In this document: piece after piece, positions 34,250 through 42,587 of the stretch
Layout: every line of letters begins with the position of its first letter
Position numbering within the stretch: the first letter of the stretch is position 1
Assembly (NCBI GenBank): GCA_038148375.1
Contig: JAYQVH010000006.1
Coordinates: 102,481 to 166,480, forward strand
DNA length: 64,000 nucleotides
Direction: 5' to 3'
Source: CAWUEX02 sp038148375
GTDB lineage: Bacteria > Pseudomonadota > Alphaproteobacteria > Rhodospirillales > Rhodospirillaceae
Notes under the pieces: generated by a model
What the model saw: only the letters and a program-made list of their open reading frames with translations
The model's database searches: none
What the model was told of the DNA's origin: nothing
Position numbers and translations under genes: made by a program

Positions 34250-36004
34250 TCACGGGCGTTCCGCGTTTCGGCACCAATCTTGCCAAAGCTTCCTGAATCC
34301 CGACTCAATTGACCGGGCGAAAAGCCCCGGATCGCCGAGCGTGCTTCTCGACAGATCCAGCCTCAGCGTATTCCGCAAGTTTTGAAGATGCTCTGTGTCG
34401 GAGGCGAGGCGCGACGCGATTCGAATGAAGTCTTCATCCGAATAAGAAATCCAGTCTTCGCGGCCGATTTGCGTCAGCAAACTTGCGCCGACACGCGCAC
34501 TGGAGCGATCGCCGCTGCGCGTGACGACTGGCACCCCCATCCACAACGCCTCGCACGTGGTCGTTGTCCCGTTGTAGGGCACGGCATCGAGAACGATGTC
34601 GACCGAATTAAGATCTTCATAGTGAGACCCATAACCGGACCGCCATGGCAGCACGTCGATGGCCTGACGATCCACACCGCTCGCGCAAAAGCGCTGAATT
34701 ATCTCTTCTCTAACATCGCGATCGCTTAAGCCCCGCGCCTTTAGGACGAGGCAGCTGCCAGGCGTCGACTTAACGACCGACGCCCACAGGGCGACGGAAA
34801 CAGACGAAAACTTTGCCAAGTTATGGAATGCGGCAAACCGTATGCCGCTGCTTGCTGTGTCGCGCGCTAGCGGCTCCGGCGTCTCAACCAGAGGCCGGTA
34901 GGTGTGGTATCCACCGGGCAATCGCAGTACCGATTCCGAATGCAAGCTGTCCGACTCCCCTTTCGGATCCGCAACAATGTCCGAAAGCCGAGCGTCCATC
35001 ACGCTGAGTCCGGTGGAAAAGGGGTAACCCAGCCAGCTCACCTGCACCGGCGCGGGCGCGAAGAGGAATGCCGACAAGCGGTTGCCAGCCGTGTGACCGC
35101 CGCAGTCGACGAGTATATCGATCCGGTCTTCCTCGATGAGCCCCGCCAAGTCCTCATCTGAAAGCGTTGCGCATTCGCGCCAATGATCAGCGACGCGCTG
35201 AAACGCCGCGGTCACCTCATCGCGTGTATGCGCGGCGTGATACGCATACACTTCGACGGATTCTTCATGGTGCGCCCTGATCAGCGGTAAAAGGAAGCAA
35301 GCACAGGAGTGGACTCTGAAGTCGGACGACACATAGCCCACACGCAACACGCGCTCCGGGTCAGCATCGCGCACGTGGCGCCCGGAGCGCGCGATGGAGG
35401 CTCCAGGCCAACGCCGGTGACCAGCCGCTATTTCTGCCGCGGTCAGCTCCGTTGAGAAATGGCTGCGAAAAAGAGCGGTGCTGGCAAGCAGCTGATCGTC
35501 GGGGTGTTTCGCCCAAGCGGCAGAGGTGCGAGCGCATGCCTCCTTGGGGCGTCCCATCTCGCCGAGAGTGACACCCAGGTTGGACTCCACACCGGCCAGC
35601 GCCGGATCGATCTCAAGCGCCCTCTCGTGCTTCTCGATCGCCGCCGACAACCGCGCCGTCTTGGCAAGGGCGTTGCCCCAGTTGTCGTAGAGCTCCGCGG
35701 AGGCCTCGCCATTCTTTTCGGCCCTTGCATATGCGATGCACGCATCGTCCGGACGGTCCAGAATATAAAGGCATGTTCCAAGGTTGACCCATGCTTCAGC
35801 GTGACGCGGATTGGCGTCCAGGGCCCGTTCAAAAGTTTCAAGCGCAACCCGCAGGTCGCCGCGTTCGGCGAAATGAACCCCGGTCTCGTTCAACTGGTTC
35901 GCCGATGCGCGATCAGGATGAACGAATCTGAGCCAGCGTTTCAGGCGTCGTAACCAGGGATGAGTCGCAGCACGTGGGCTTGGGTGAGATGCCTGAGTAC
36001 TCAC
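34250..36004 (-). CDS. TPR/GT41 O-GlcNAc-transferase-like glycosyltransferase
   Basis: A 584-residue protein with TPR repeats (about residues 40-200) and a C-terminal glycosyltransferase-41 (SPINDLY/OGT) domain (about 215-580). Motifs: RVGYVSSDFRVHSCACFLLPL, DILVDCGGHTAGNRLSAFLFAPAPVQVSWLGY in pieces ILVDCGGHTAGNR and PAPVQVSWLGYP, and the donor-site region PYNGTTTTCEALWMGVPVVT. These enzymes O-glycosylate proteins such as flagellin. I start at GTG 36004. It follows pgk by 9 bp on the same strand, so it may be co-transcribed with gap-pgk, an unusual position. Confidence 0.85.
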   Translation of the reverse strand: MSTQASHPSPRAATHPWLRRLKRWLRFVHPDRASANQLNETGVHFAERGDLRVALETFERALDANPRHAEAWVNLGTCLYILDRPDDACIAYARAEKNGEASAELYDNWGNALAKTARLSAAIEKHERALEIDPALAGVESNLGVTLGEMGRPKEACARTSAAWAKHPDDQLLASTALFRSHFSTELTAAEIAAGHRRWPGASIARSGRHVRDADPERVLRVGYVSSDFRVHSCACFLLPLIRAHHEESVEVYAYHAAHTRDEVTAAFQRVADHWRECATLSDEDLAGLIEEDRIDILVDCGGHTAGNRLSAFLFAPAPVQVSWLGYPFSTGLSVMDARLSDIVADPKGESDSLHSESVLRLPGGYHTYRPLVETPEPLARDTASSGIRFAAFHNLAKFSSVSVALWASVVKSTPGSCLVLKARGLSDRDVREEIIQRFCASGVDRQAIDVLPWRSGYGSHYEDLNSVDIVLDAVPYNGTTTTCEALWMGVPVVTRSGDRSSARVGASLLTQIGREDWISYSDEDFIRIASRLASDTEHLQNLRNTLRLDLSRSTLGDPGLFARSIESGFRKLWQDWCRNAERP

Positions 36005-36013
36005 CAACGCGGC

Positions 36014-37204
36014 CTACTGGAGCGCCTTGACGCCTGGCAGCGTTTTTCCTTCGAGCCACTCAAGAAACGCGCCACCGGCCGTGGACACATAACTAAAGCG
36101 GTCCGCCACCGCGGCGACGTTCAGCGCGGCCACGGTATCGCCGCCGCCCGCAACGGAAACGACTTTGCCAGCCGAGGTAAGGTCCGCGACGGCTGCGGCA
36201 ACGCGTTTCGTACCGACTGCAAAGGGCGCAAGTTCGAACGCACCGAGCGGTCCGTTCCAGACAATGGTCTTGCACGACTTAAACCGGCTTTCCAGATCGG
36301 CCACCGTGGCCGGTCCGATATCGAGAATCATCGCCGAACGGGAAACGGCGTCGATATTGCACGTCGATGTCTCGGCATCGGCGTCGAACGCGGCCGCAAT
36401 CACAGCATCGATGGGAAGCACGATCTCACATTTCGCGCTTTCCGCTTTGGCCAGGATCGACCGCGCGGTGTCGGCCAGATCCTTTTCACACAATGACTCA
36501 CCGACTTCGACACCCTTGGCGTGTAAAAAAGTATTCGCCATGCCGCCGCCGATGACGATCATGTCCACCTTGCCGATGAGATGGCCCAATACGTCAAGCT
36601 TGGAAGACACTTTGGCGCCGCCGATAACAGCGGCGACCGGATGCTCTGGATTTCCGAGCGCCCGCTCGAGCGCTTCCAATTCGGCCTGCATGCTGCGGCC
36701 GGCGGCATTTGGCAGCAAGTGGGCCAGATGCTCGGTGGACGCGTGGGCGCGGTGAGCGGCGGAAAATGCGTCATTGACGTACAGATCGCCGAGGTCCGCC
36801 AAGTCGCGCGCGAAGGTCGCGTCATTTTCCTCTTCACCGGGATGAAACCGCACATTTTCCAAGACCGCGATTTCTGAGGACGCCAATCCGTTGACCACTG
36901 CCTCCGCCTGCTGGCCGATACAGTCTTCGGCAAAAGCGATGTCCTCACCCATCAATTCTGCTAGGGCTTCGGCGACGGGGCGCAACGACATGTCGGCTCG
37001 GCGCTCTCCCTTGGGGCGGCCGAAGTGCGAGAGGACAACCACGCGCGCGTTGCGATCCGCCAACTCCCGAAGGGTCGGGACGACACGTTCAAGGCGCGTC
37101 AAGTCGGTTACGCGGCCGCCGGCCATTGGGACATTCAAATCTGCCCTGACAAGAACGCGTTGCCCTTCGACATCTAGGTCATCGAGAGTTTGGTAGGCCG
37201 CCAT
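36014..37204 (-). CDS. pgk: Phosphoglycerate kinase
   Basis: A 396-residue glycolytic enzyme: LVRADLNVPM, SHFGRPKGERR, ENVRFHPGEE, GGAKVSSKLDVL, and the hinge/nucleotide motif SVAGGGDTVAAL. Catalyses reversible phosphate transfer between 1,3-bisphosphoglycerate and ADP. It lies 15 bp after gap, the usual pair. Normal length. Confidence 0.97.
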   Translation of the reverse strand: MAAYQTLDDLDVEGQRVLVRADLNVPMAGGRVTDLTRLERVVPTLRELADRNARVVVLSHFGRPKGERRADMSLRPVAEALAELMGEDIAFAEDCIGQQAEAVVNGLASSEIAVLENVRFHPGEEENDATFARDLADLGDLYVNDAFSAAHRAHASTEHLAHLLPNAAGRSMQAELEALERALGNPEHPVAAVIGGAKVSSKLDVLGHLIGKVDMIVIGGGMANTFLHAKGVEVGESLCEKDLADTARSILAKAESAKCEIVLPIDAVIAAAFDADAETSTCNIDAVSRSAMILDIGPATVADLESRFKSCKTIVWNGPLGAFELAPFAVGTKRVAAAVADLTSAGKVVSVAGGGDTVAALNVAAVADRFSYVSTAGGAFLEWLEGKTLPGVKALQ

Positions 37205-37219
37205 TTCCCTGCACAGCCG

Positions 37220-38227
37220 TTAGATCAGCTTGCCCATCGCAACCATGGTATCGAGCATCCGGTTCGAGAAGCCCCATTCGTTGTCATACCAAGACAGCAC
37301 ACGAACGAAATCGTTCTCGAGAACCTTGGTTTGAGTGGCATCGAATGTCGAACTTGCCGGATTATGATTGAAGTCAATCGAGACCAGCGGAAGCTCATTC
37401 ACAGCAAGCACGCCCTTGAGCGGCCCGCTTGCGGCAGCCGCCATCGCCGCGTTGATTTCATCCTCAGTGACGGCCTTCGCAAGAACGCACTTGAGATCGA
37501 TCATCGAAACGTTGGGTGTCGGCACGCGAATGGCAGACCCATCGAGCTTACCCTTAAGTTCCGGTAAGACCTCACCGACCGCGCGTGCAGCGCCGGTCGA
37601 TGTTGGGATCATACTGACCGACGCAGCACGGGCACGGCGCAGATCCTTGTGCAGCGTGTCGACCGTTTGCTGGTCGCCGGTGAACGCATGGACCGTCGTC
37701 ATGTAGCCGTGCTTGAGGCCGAACGACTGATTGAGGACATGCGCCAACGGAGCGAGACAGTTGGTCGTGCAAGACGCATTCGACACGACCAGATGATCTT
37801 TGCTCAGTTTGTCGTGATTGACACCGTATACAACCGTAAGATCGGCCCCTTTGGACGGCGCCGACACCAGGACACGTTTGGCCCCGGCGTCAAGATGAGC
37901 CGCCGCCTTGTCACGATCCGAAAAAATTCCGGTGCATTCCGCGACGATATCGACACCCAATTCGCCCCACGGAAGTGCCGAAGGATCGCGTTCCGCGAGC
38001 ACCTTTACCGATTTGCTGCCAACGGTCATGGAATCGCCGGAGGCGGCAACATCCATGTTCAAAGGTCCGTGAACGGAATCGAAGCACAACAGATGAGCAT
38101 TTGCTTCGGCCGATCCCAGGTCATTGATGGCAACCACTTCGATGTCGGACCGACCGGATTCCATCAAGGCACGAAAAACCATCCGCCCGATGCGGCCAAA
38201 GCCGTTCATTGCCACACGTACTGCCAT
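37220..38227 (-). CDS. gap: Glyceraldehyde-3-phosphate dehydrogenase, type I
   Basis: A 335-residue NAD-dependent enzyme with NGFGRIGRM at the N-terminus, catalytic Cys in SNASCTTNCLAPL, and the conserved YDNEWGFSNRM near the end. Canonical length. First gene of the gap-pgk(-GT41) unit. The 279-bp upstream region shared with the divergent dpp-like operon contains a 23-nt hairpin and a 17-bp palindrome, candidate leader and operator elements. Confidence 0.96.
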   Translation of the reverse strand: MAVRVAMNGFGRIGRMVFRALMESGRSDIEVVAINDLGSAEANAHLLCFDSVHGPLNMDVAASGDSMTVGSKSVKVLAERDPSALPWGELGVDIVAECTGIFSDRDKAAAHLDAGAKRVLVSAPSKGADLTVVYGVNHDKLSKDHLVVSNASCTTNCLAPLAHVLNQSFGLKHGYMTTVHAFTGDQQTVDTLHKDLRRARAASVSMIPTSTGAARAVGEVLPELKGKLDGSAIRVPTPNVSMIDLKCVLAKAVTEDEINAAMAAAASGPLKGVLAVNELPLVSIDFNHNPASSTFDATQTKVLENDFVRVLSWYDNEWGFSNRMLDTMVAMGKLI

Positions 38228-38259
38228 GTTCTTGATTCCTCCAGATTCGACGCCGATTC

Positions 38260-38282
38260 AGCGGTTTGGGCGACAAACCGCT
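38260..38282 (-). promoter_or_regulatory. Perfect hairpin in the gap leader
   Basis: AGCGGTTTG (38260-38268) and CAAACCGCT (38274-38282) pair perfectly around GGCGA, 33 nt before the gap start. No T-run follows on either strand, so it is more likely an RNA leader element or operator than a terminator. Confidence 0.45.
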
Positions 38283-38401
38283 GATAATGATGGCTCGGAG
38301 ATACACCACCGCTTGTCCGATTCCAAGCGTCAGAGGCGGACAGAACCGTCCGCTTTCGCTTGCGTTCCGCGGCGCGGCAATTATGTTCAGGCGTTGAGCA
38401 C

Positions 38402-38418
38402 CGTTCGAATTCCGAACG
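38402..38418. promoter_or_regulatory. 17-bp palindrome upstream of gap and the ABC operon
   Basis: CGTTCGAATTCCGAACG: arms CGTTCG and CGAACG around AATTC. It lies between the divergent gap and ABC-permease genes and may be an operator of one of them. The factor is unknown. Confidence 0.4.
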
Positions 38419-38506
38419 AAACCGGCCACTGAGGTGGGTTATACGCACCCCTTCAAAAAGAAGCCCAATAAAGAACCAATAAACAGCGTGCGCGAACAGG
38501 AGAGGC

Positions 38507-39553
38507 ATGAGCTCATCGGCTGATACCGCGCGGGCGGGACCGAACGCAGGTCAAGGATTTCAAAACCTGATCGCGCCTCTGGTGCCCGTTCTGCAGCAAC
38601 TGACCCGACTGGTGGTTCTGATCTTTATGGTCACCACCCTTCTCTTCTTTATGCTGCGCCTCGCCGGCGACCCTGCCCTCGTTCTCGCAGGAAACGACGC
38701 CACACCCGAACAGCTTGCTGCCATTCGCGCCCAATATGGGCTCGATAAGCCGCTGATCATTCAGTACCTCAATTACATGGGCAACTTGTTGCAGGGCGAC
38801 TTCGGCAAGTCGCTCGCGAGCGGCGAGCCGGCCATGGAGAAGGTTCTGACCATGTTGCCGGCAACCTTGCTGATCGCCAGTTTGGCCATGGCGTATTCGA
38901 TTTGCGTTGCCGTTCCCCTTGGCGCTTGGCTTGGGTTTAAACCTGAACGCGCCGACCGGCGCGCGGTGTCCGGGATCATCTTTGTGTTTCAAGGCGTGCC
39001 TGGATTTGTAACCGCGCTTATCTGTATTCAGATTTTTGCCGTGAACCTGCGATGGCTACCCTCGCTCGGAATGGAATGGGGCTCGATATTCGAATGGGCG
39101 ATCACGGAAAACTTTGTGATCCCGATACCGCTGCCGTCCAAGACCTGGATCCTGCCGTCTGTCAGTTTGGCATGGTTCCTGATGCCAAGTTTGACCCGCG
39201 TCGTCGCCGCCAACACCGCGGAAGCCATGCGCGAGGACTACATCCGCACCGCGCGCGCCGGCGGAGCGCCAAGTCATGTCCTGCTGCTGCGCCATGCCTT
39301 GCCCAACGCGCTACTTGGCGCGGCAGCGCTCGTCGGAACTCAATTCGCGTTTCTGGTCGGCGGCGCGGTCATCACGGAAACAATTTTTTCATGGCCGGGC
39401 ATCGGCTGGCTGTTGATCGAATCAACGCTGACGCTGGACTTCCCGGTCGTCCAAGCGCTCGCCTTCTGTATCGCGATCTTGGTGTTCCTCGTCAACGCGC
39501 TGACGGAATTGAGTTTCCAATTCCTGGATCCGCGTCTGCGGACGAAAGGATAA
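38507..39553 (+). CDS. Dipeptide/oligopeptide-type ABC permease, DppB-like
   Basis: A 348-residue inner-membrane permease. After a 35-residue polar leader it shows the DppB topology (six spans), with DPALVLAGNDATPEQLAAIRAQYGLDKPLIIQY in pieces and the EAA loop EDYIRTARAGGAPSHVLLLRHALPNAL (the latter docks the ATPase). First gene of a permease-permease-ATPase operon; the next gene starts 2 bp after its stop. The solute type (peptide, nickel or other) cannot be told from permeases. Confidence 0.9.
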   Translation: MSSSADTARAGPNAGQGFQNLIAPLVPVLQQLTRLVVLIFMVTTLLFFMLRLAGDPALVLAGNDATPEQLAAIRAQYGLDKPLIIQYLNYMGNLLQGDFGKSLASGEPAMEKVLTMLPATLLIASLAMAYSICVAVPLGAWLGFKPERADRRAVSGIIFVFQGVPGFVTALICIQIFAVNLRWLPSLGMEWGSIFEWAITENFVIPIPLPSKTWILPSVSLAWFLMPSLTRVVAANTAEAMREDYIRTARAGGAPSHVLLLRHALPNALLGAAALVGTQFAFLVGGAVITETIFSWPGIGWLLIESTLTLDFPVVQALAFCIAILVFLVNALTELSFQFLDPRLRTKG

Positions 39554-39555
39554 CC

Positions 39556-40458
39556 ATGTCAGAAGTCAAAGTTAGCAAGGTTGCCGGATTGCTCGGCGGA
39601 TCAGAAGGCAGGACCTTCAGCTGGGACAAGGTCCGGCAGGTCGCCAATCCGGAAATCATCATCGCGTTTACCCTCTTCACGATCCTGTTGGTGCTCGCCG
39701 TATTCGGACAGTTCCTGCAGACCCATGATCCCATGCAGGGCGATTTGCTGAAGCGTTTCACGCCGCCGGGGCAGGAAGGCTATATCTTCGGCAGCGATCA
39801 CCTGGGCCGTGACCTGTGGTCTCGAATGGTCGACGGTCTGCAGTGGTCCATGGCCTGCGCCATGTCAGCGAATGTGCTCAATTTGGCGATCGGATCGACA
39901 CTCGGCCTATTGGCTGCCGAAAAGCCCGGCATGCTGAGAATTGTCGTTAATCAATTGGTCTATACGCTTCAGGCGTTCCCGGGGCTGGTGATTCTGATTT
40001 GTGTCGTCGTCGTCGTCGGCCAAGGCTTTCTCACTCTGGTCTTTACGTTGGGGCTCTTGTCCTGGGTTGTGTACATGCGGGTCGTATATGCCGAGGCCTC
40101 CAGCCTATTCCAACGCGAGTACGTTCAGGCGGCGCGCCTTGCCGGCGTCAGCCGCTGGTCGATCATGTTCAAACACGTCTTACCGGGCGTGCGGGCGAGC
40201 CTGTTTGTTATTTTCGCCTTTCACTTTGCCGGATTGCTGATTGCGGAAAGCGCGCTGTCTTTCCTAGGGCTTGGCGCGCCGCTGGGCGTGCCGACGTGGG
40301 GCAATATGCTGGCGGAAAGCCGCCAATACATGATGCGCGCGCCGTGGATGCTGCTTGTGCCGGCCGGTGCGATCGTCGCCGCGGTTGTGACGATGAATCT
40401 CGTCGGCGACGGCATTGCCAGCTTGTCACGCAAGACGGGCCGGGACATCGACGCATAG
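39556..40458 (+). CDS. Dipeptide/oligopeptide-type ABC permease, DppC-like
   Basis: A 300-residue partner permease starting at ATG 39556, directly after the DppB-like gene. N-terminal helix IIIAFTLFTILLVLAVFGQF, then the DppC loop HPD-like region and HLGRDLWSRMVDGLQWSMA, and the EAA motif EYVQAARLAGVSRWSIMFKHVLPG. C-terminal SFLGLGAPLGVPTWGNML is diagnostic of the family. Another reading frame running through from 39052 is a shadow of the upstream gene. Confidence 0.92.
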   Translation: MSEVKVSKVAGLLGGSEGRTFSWDKVRQVANPEIIIAFTLFTILLVLAVFGQFLQTHDPMQGDLLKRFTPPGQEGYIFGSDHLGRDLWSRMVDGLQWSMACAMSANVLNLAIGSTLGLLAAEKPGMLRIVVNQLVYTLQAFPGLVILICVVVVVGQGFLTLVFTLGLLSWVVYMRVVYAEASSLFQREYVQAARLAGVSRWSIMFKHVLPGVRASLFVIFAFHFAGLLIAESALSFLGLGAPLGVPTWGNMLAESRQYMMRAPWMLLVPAGAIVAAVVTMNLVGDGIASLSRKTGRDIDA

Positions 40459-40494
40459 GCGACAAAACTCAAATGATGGTGAGTCGGAGACATA

Positions 40495-42183
40495 ATGGTT
40501 AAGCCAGTCGTGCGGATTGATGACCTGCGCTTGGAATTCGTTAGCCAGGCGGGAGCGTTCGAAGCCCTCAAGGGGATATCCCTGGAAATTGGCCAAGGCG
40601 AAATCGTCGGGGTGGTTGGCGAGTCCGGTTCCGGCAAGTCGGTGACCGCGATGAACTTGCTGCAATTGTTACCGCGCTCAAAAATCCGCGTCCCGACCGG
40701 CCATGTATCGGTGCTCGGCCATGACGTTCAAGACATGTCCGAACGCCAATTGCAGCACATCCGCGGCGGTGAAATCTCGATGATCTTCCAGGAGCCCATG
40801 ACCGCGCTGAACCCGGTGATGCGAGTCAAGGACCAGATCAACGATGTGATCCTGCGCCACAAGGACATGTCGGAACAGGAAGCGGAGGCTCTGTCCCTTA
40901 AGCTTTTGGCCGACATGAAGATCAACGACCCACGCAGGGTATACGAATCTTTCCCGCACGAACTGTCTGGCGGCATGCGCCAGCGCGTGATGATCGCGAT
41001 GGCGTTTTCATGCTCACCAAAACTGATCGTCGCCGATGAGCCGACGACTGCGCTTGACGTAACCGTTCAAGCGCAGATACTCTCTTTGCTGCGCGAACGC
41101 GCCCAGCAAACGCAGACATCGGTGCTTCTGATCACGCACGATCTCGCTGTTGTGGCGCAACTCTGCGACCGCGTTTATGTCATGTACAAAGGCAAATTTG
41201 TCGAACAGGGAAAAACCAAAGACGTCATTGGCAACCCTCAGCATACCTACACCAAAGCGCTGCTAAATTCCTTGCCGGAAGGTAAGACACCGAAAAGCCG
41301 TCTGGCCACCGTGGCGGCGGCGATGCTGGAGGGCGGCACGACCGACGCGAACTACACGCCGCCGAGACAAGTGAACCGCATTGCACGCACCGGCAACACG
41401 ATTTTGGAAATCAAGAACGGCACGGTGCGCTATCCTAAAGATTTCAATTTCTTCGGCCGGCCGGTTGCGTTCCACACGGCTGTTGACCACGTTAACGTGA
41501 GCATCAAAGAAGGCGAGACTCTCGCGTTGGTCGGTGAGTCCGGGTGCGGTAAGACGTCGTTGGCCAATGCGGTCGTCGGCCTCAATCGTCTGGCCGACGG
41601 AGAGATCCTCTACAGAGGTAAAAACATTCTTCAGCACGACGCGGCCACGCGGCGGGAAATCCAAATCGTGTTTCAGGATCCGCAATCGTCGCTCGACCCG
41701 CGCTGGCCGGTCTGGCGTATCATGACCGAGCCCCTCACGGTCATCGGCGGTCTGTCGAAAGCACAACTACGCGACAAGGCGGCAGAGCTCTGCACCATGG
41801 TTGGCTTGGAGCCGACCCATATTGACCGCCTACCGCATGAGTTTTCCGGCGGGCAGCGCCAGCGCATTGCGGTTGGGCGCGCGTTGTCCGTGCGGCCGAA
41901 ATTGCTTGTCCTCGACGAACCGACGTCGGCGCTCGACGTTTCCGTCCAAGCCCAAATTATCAACTTATTGCTCGACCTTCAGGACGAATTTGGCCTGACC
42001 TACCTCTTTATTTCCCACGATGTCGCCGTGGTCCGGCATATCGCCGATCAGGTCGCGGTGATGTTCCAGAGCAAGGTCGTTGAGGCCGGAAATGCCGAGC
42101 AGGTGCTAACCGCGCCCAGCCACGAATATACAAAAACACTCATGAACGCCGTCCCCAGCCTCGAACGGGTGTTTGCCGCTTAG
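40495..42183 (+). CDS. Fused DppD-DppF-type ABC ATPase
   Basis: A 562-residue protein carrying two complete nucleotide-binding domains. First (about 1-270): Walker A GESGSGKS, signature LSGGMRQR, Walker B LIVADEPTTALD. Second (about 300-560): Walker A GESGCGKT, signature FSGGQRQR, Walker B LLVLDEPTSALD. It replaces separate DppD and DppF. All catalytic motifs are intact. It energises the DppB/DppC-like pair. No periplasmic substrate-binding protein gene is present on either side. Confidence 0.95.
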   Translation: MVKPVVRIDDLRLEFVSQAGAFEALKGISLEIGQGEIVGVVGESGSGKSVTAMNLLQLLPRSKIRVPTGHVSVLGHDVQDMSERQLQHIRGGEISMIFQEPMTALNPVMRVKDQINDVILRHKDMSEQEAEALSLKLLADMKINDPRRVYESFPHELSGGMRQRVMIAMAFSCSPKLIVADEPTTALDVTVQAQILSLLRERAQQTQTSVLLITHDLAVVAQLCDRVYVMYKGKFVEQGKTKDVIGNPQHTYTKALLNSLPEGKTPKSRLATVAAAMLEGGTTDANYTPPRQVNRIARTGNTILEIKNGTVRYPKDFNFFGRPVAFHTAVDHVNVSIKEGETLALVGESGCGKTSLANAVVGLNRLADGEILYRGKNILQHDAATRREIQIVFQDPQSSLDPRWPVWRIMTEPLTVIGGLSKAQLRDKAAELCTMVGLEPTHIDRLPHEFSGGQRQRIAVGRALSVRPKLLVLDEPTSALDVSVQAQIINLLLDLQDEFGLTYLFISHDVAVVRHIADQVAVMFQSKVVEAGNAEQVLTAPSHEYTKTLMNAVPSLERVFAA

Positions 42184-42587
42184 GTCATTTCTCAGGCGAG
42201 TTTTAAACGGTTTGGCATCGTCTTGCGCTTGCGAATATACAGGCGAAAAATATTTTCGTTTTTGGGGCAAAAATTAGTATCTGATCATAAATATTGCGTT
42301 TGTCGTGTCGTCGAAACGCCACACTCCCCTGCAAATATTCAATTTCGCCATTCTTCGATTGCCTTCCCCTCCCCCCCTCCGTCTAAAGTCCATATAGCGG
42401 CTAAGGGCTGCCAAGCACGCGTGTAGCATCAATGCCACAGTTGGATACCCGAGACCGTAAGGCGAACAAATTAGGTGGGCGCGCGGCCACCGATTGAGCT
42501 AGTGTTACACCCAATTCTCCGTGGGGCGGTCGGGAGAGCAAGGCCCGCGCGTTGGAGGGGATTATCCGTAAAGGGGAGAAGATCTAA
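42184..42587. other. 404-bp intergenic region before the TonB receptor
   Basis: Contains an AT-rich hairpin with T-tract at 42244-42263 (arms CGAAAA/TTTTCG) as the probable end of the ABC operon, then no recognisable gene. The receptor ATG is preceded by GGGGAGAAG. I looked for a cobalamin riboswitch and did not find a convincing one. Confidence 0.4.
42244..42263 (+). terminator. Weak AT-rich terminator after the ABC operon
   Basis: CGAAAA-ATA-TTTTCG followed by five T residues, 60 bp after the ATPase stop. The stem has only two G-C pairs and is weak. Confidence 0.35.

Noticed and set aside
39052..40458. A 468-residue form of the second ABC permease
   Set aside because: The first 168 codons read through the upstream permease gene in the wrong frame; the DppC-like protein begins at ATG 39556.
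42184..42587. Cobalamin riboswitch before the TonB receptor
   Set aside because: A GCCACAG-type string occurs near 42433, but the rest of the conserved core and pairing are not seen.
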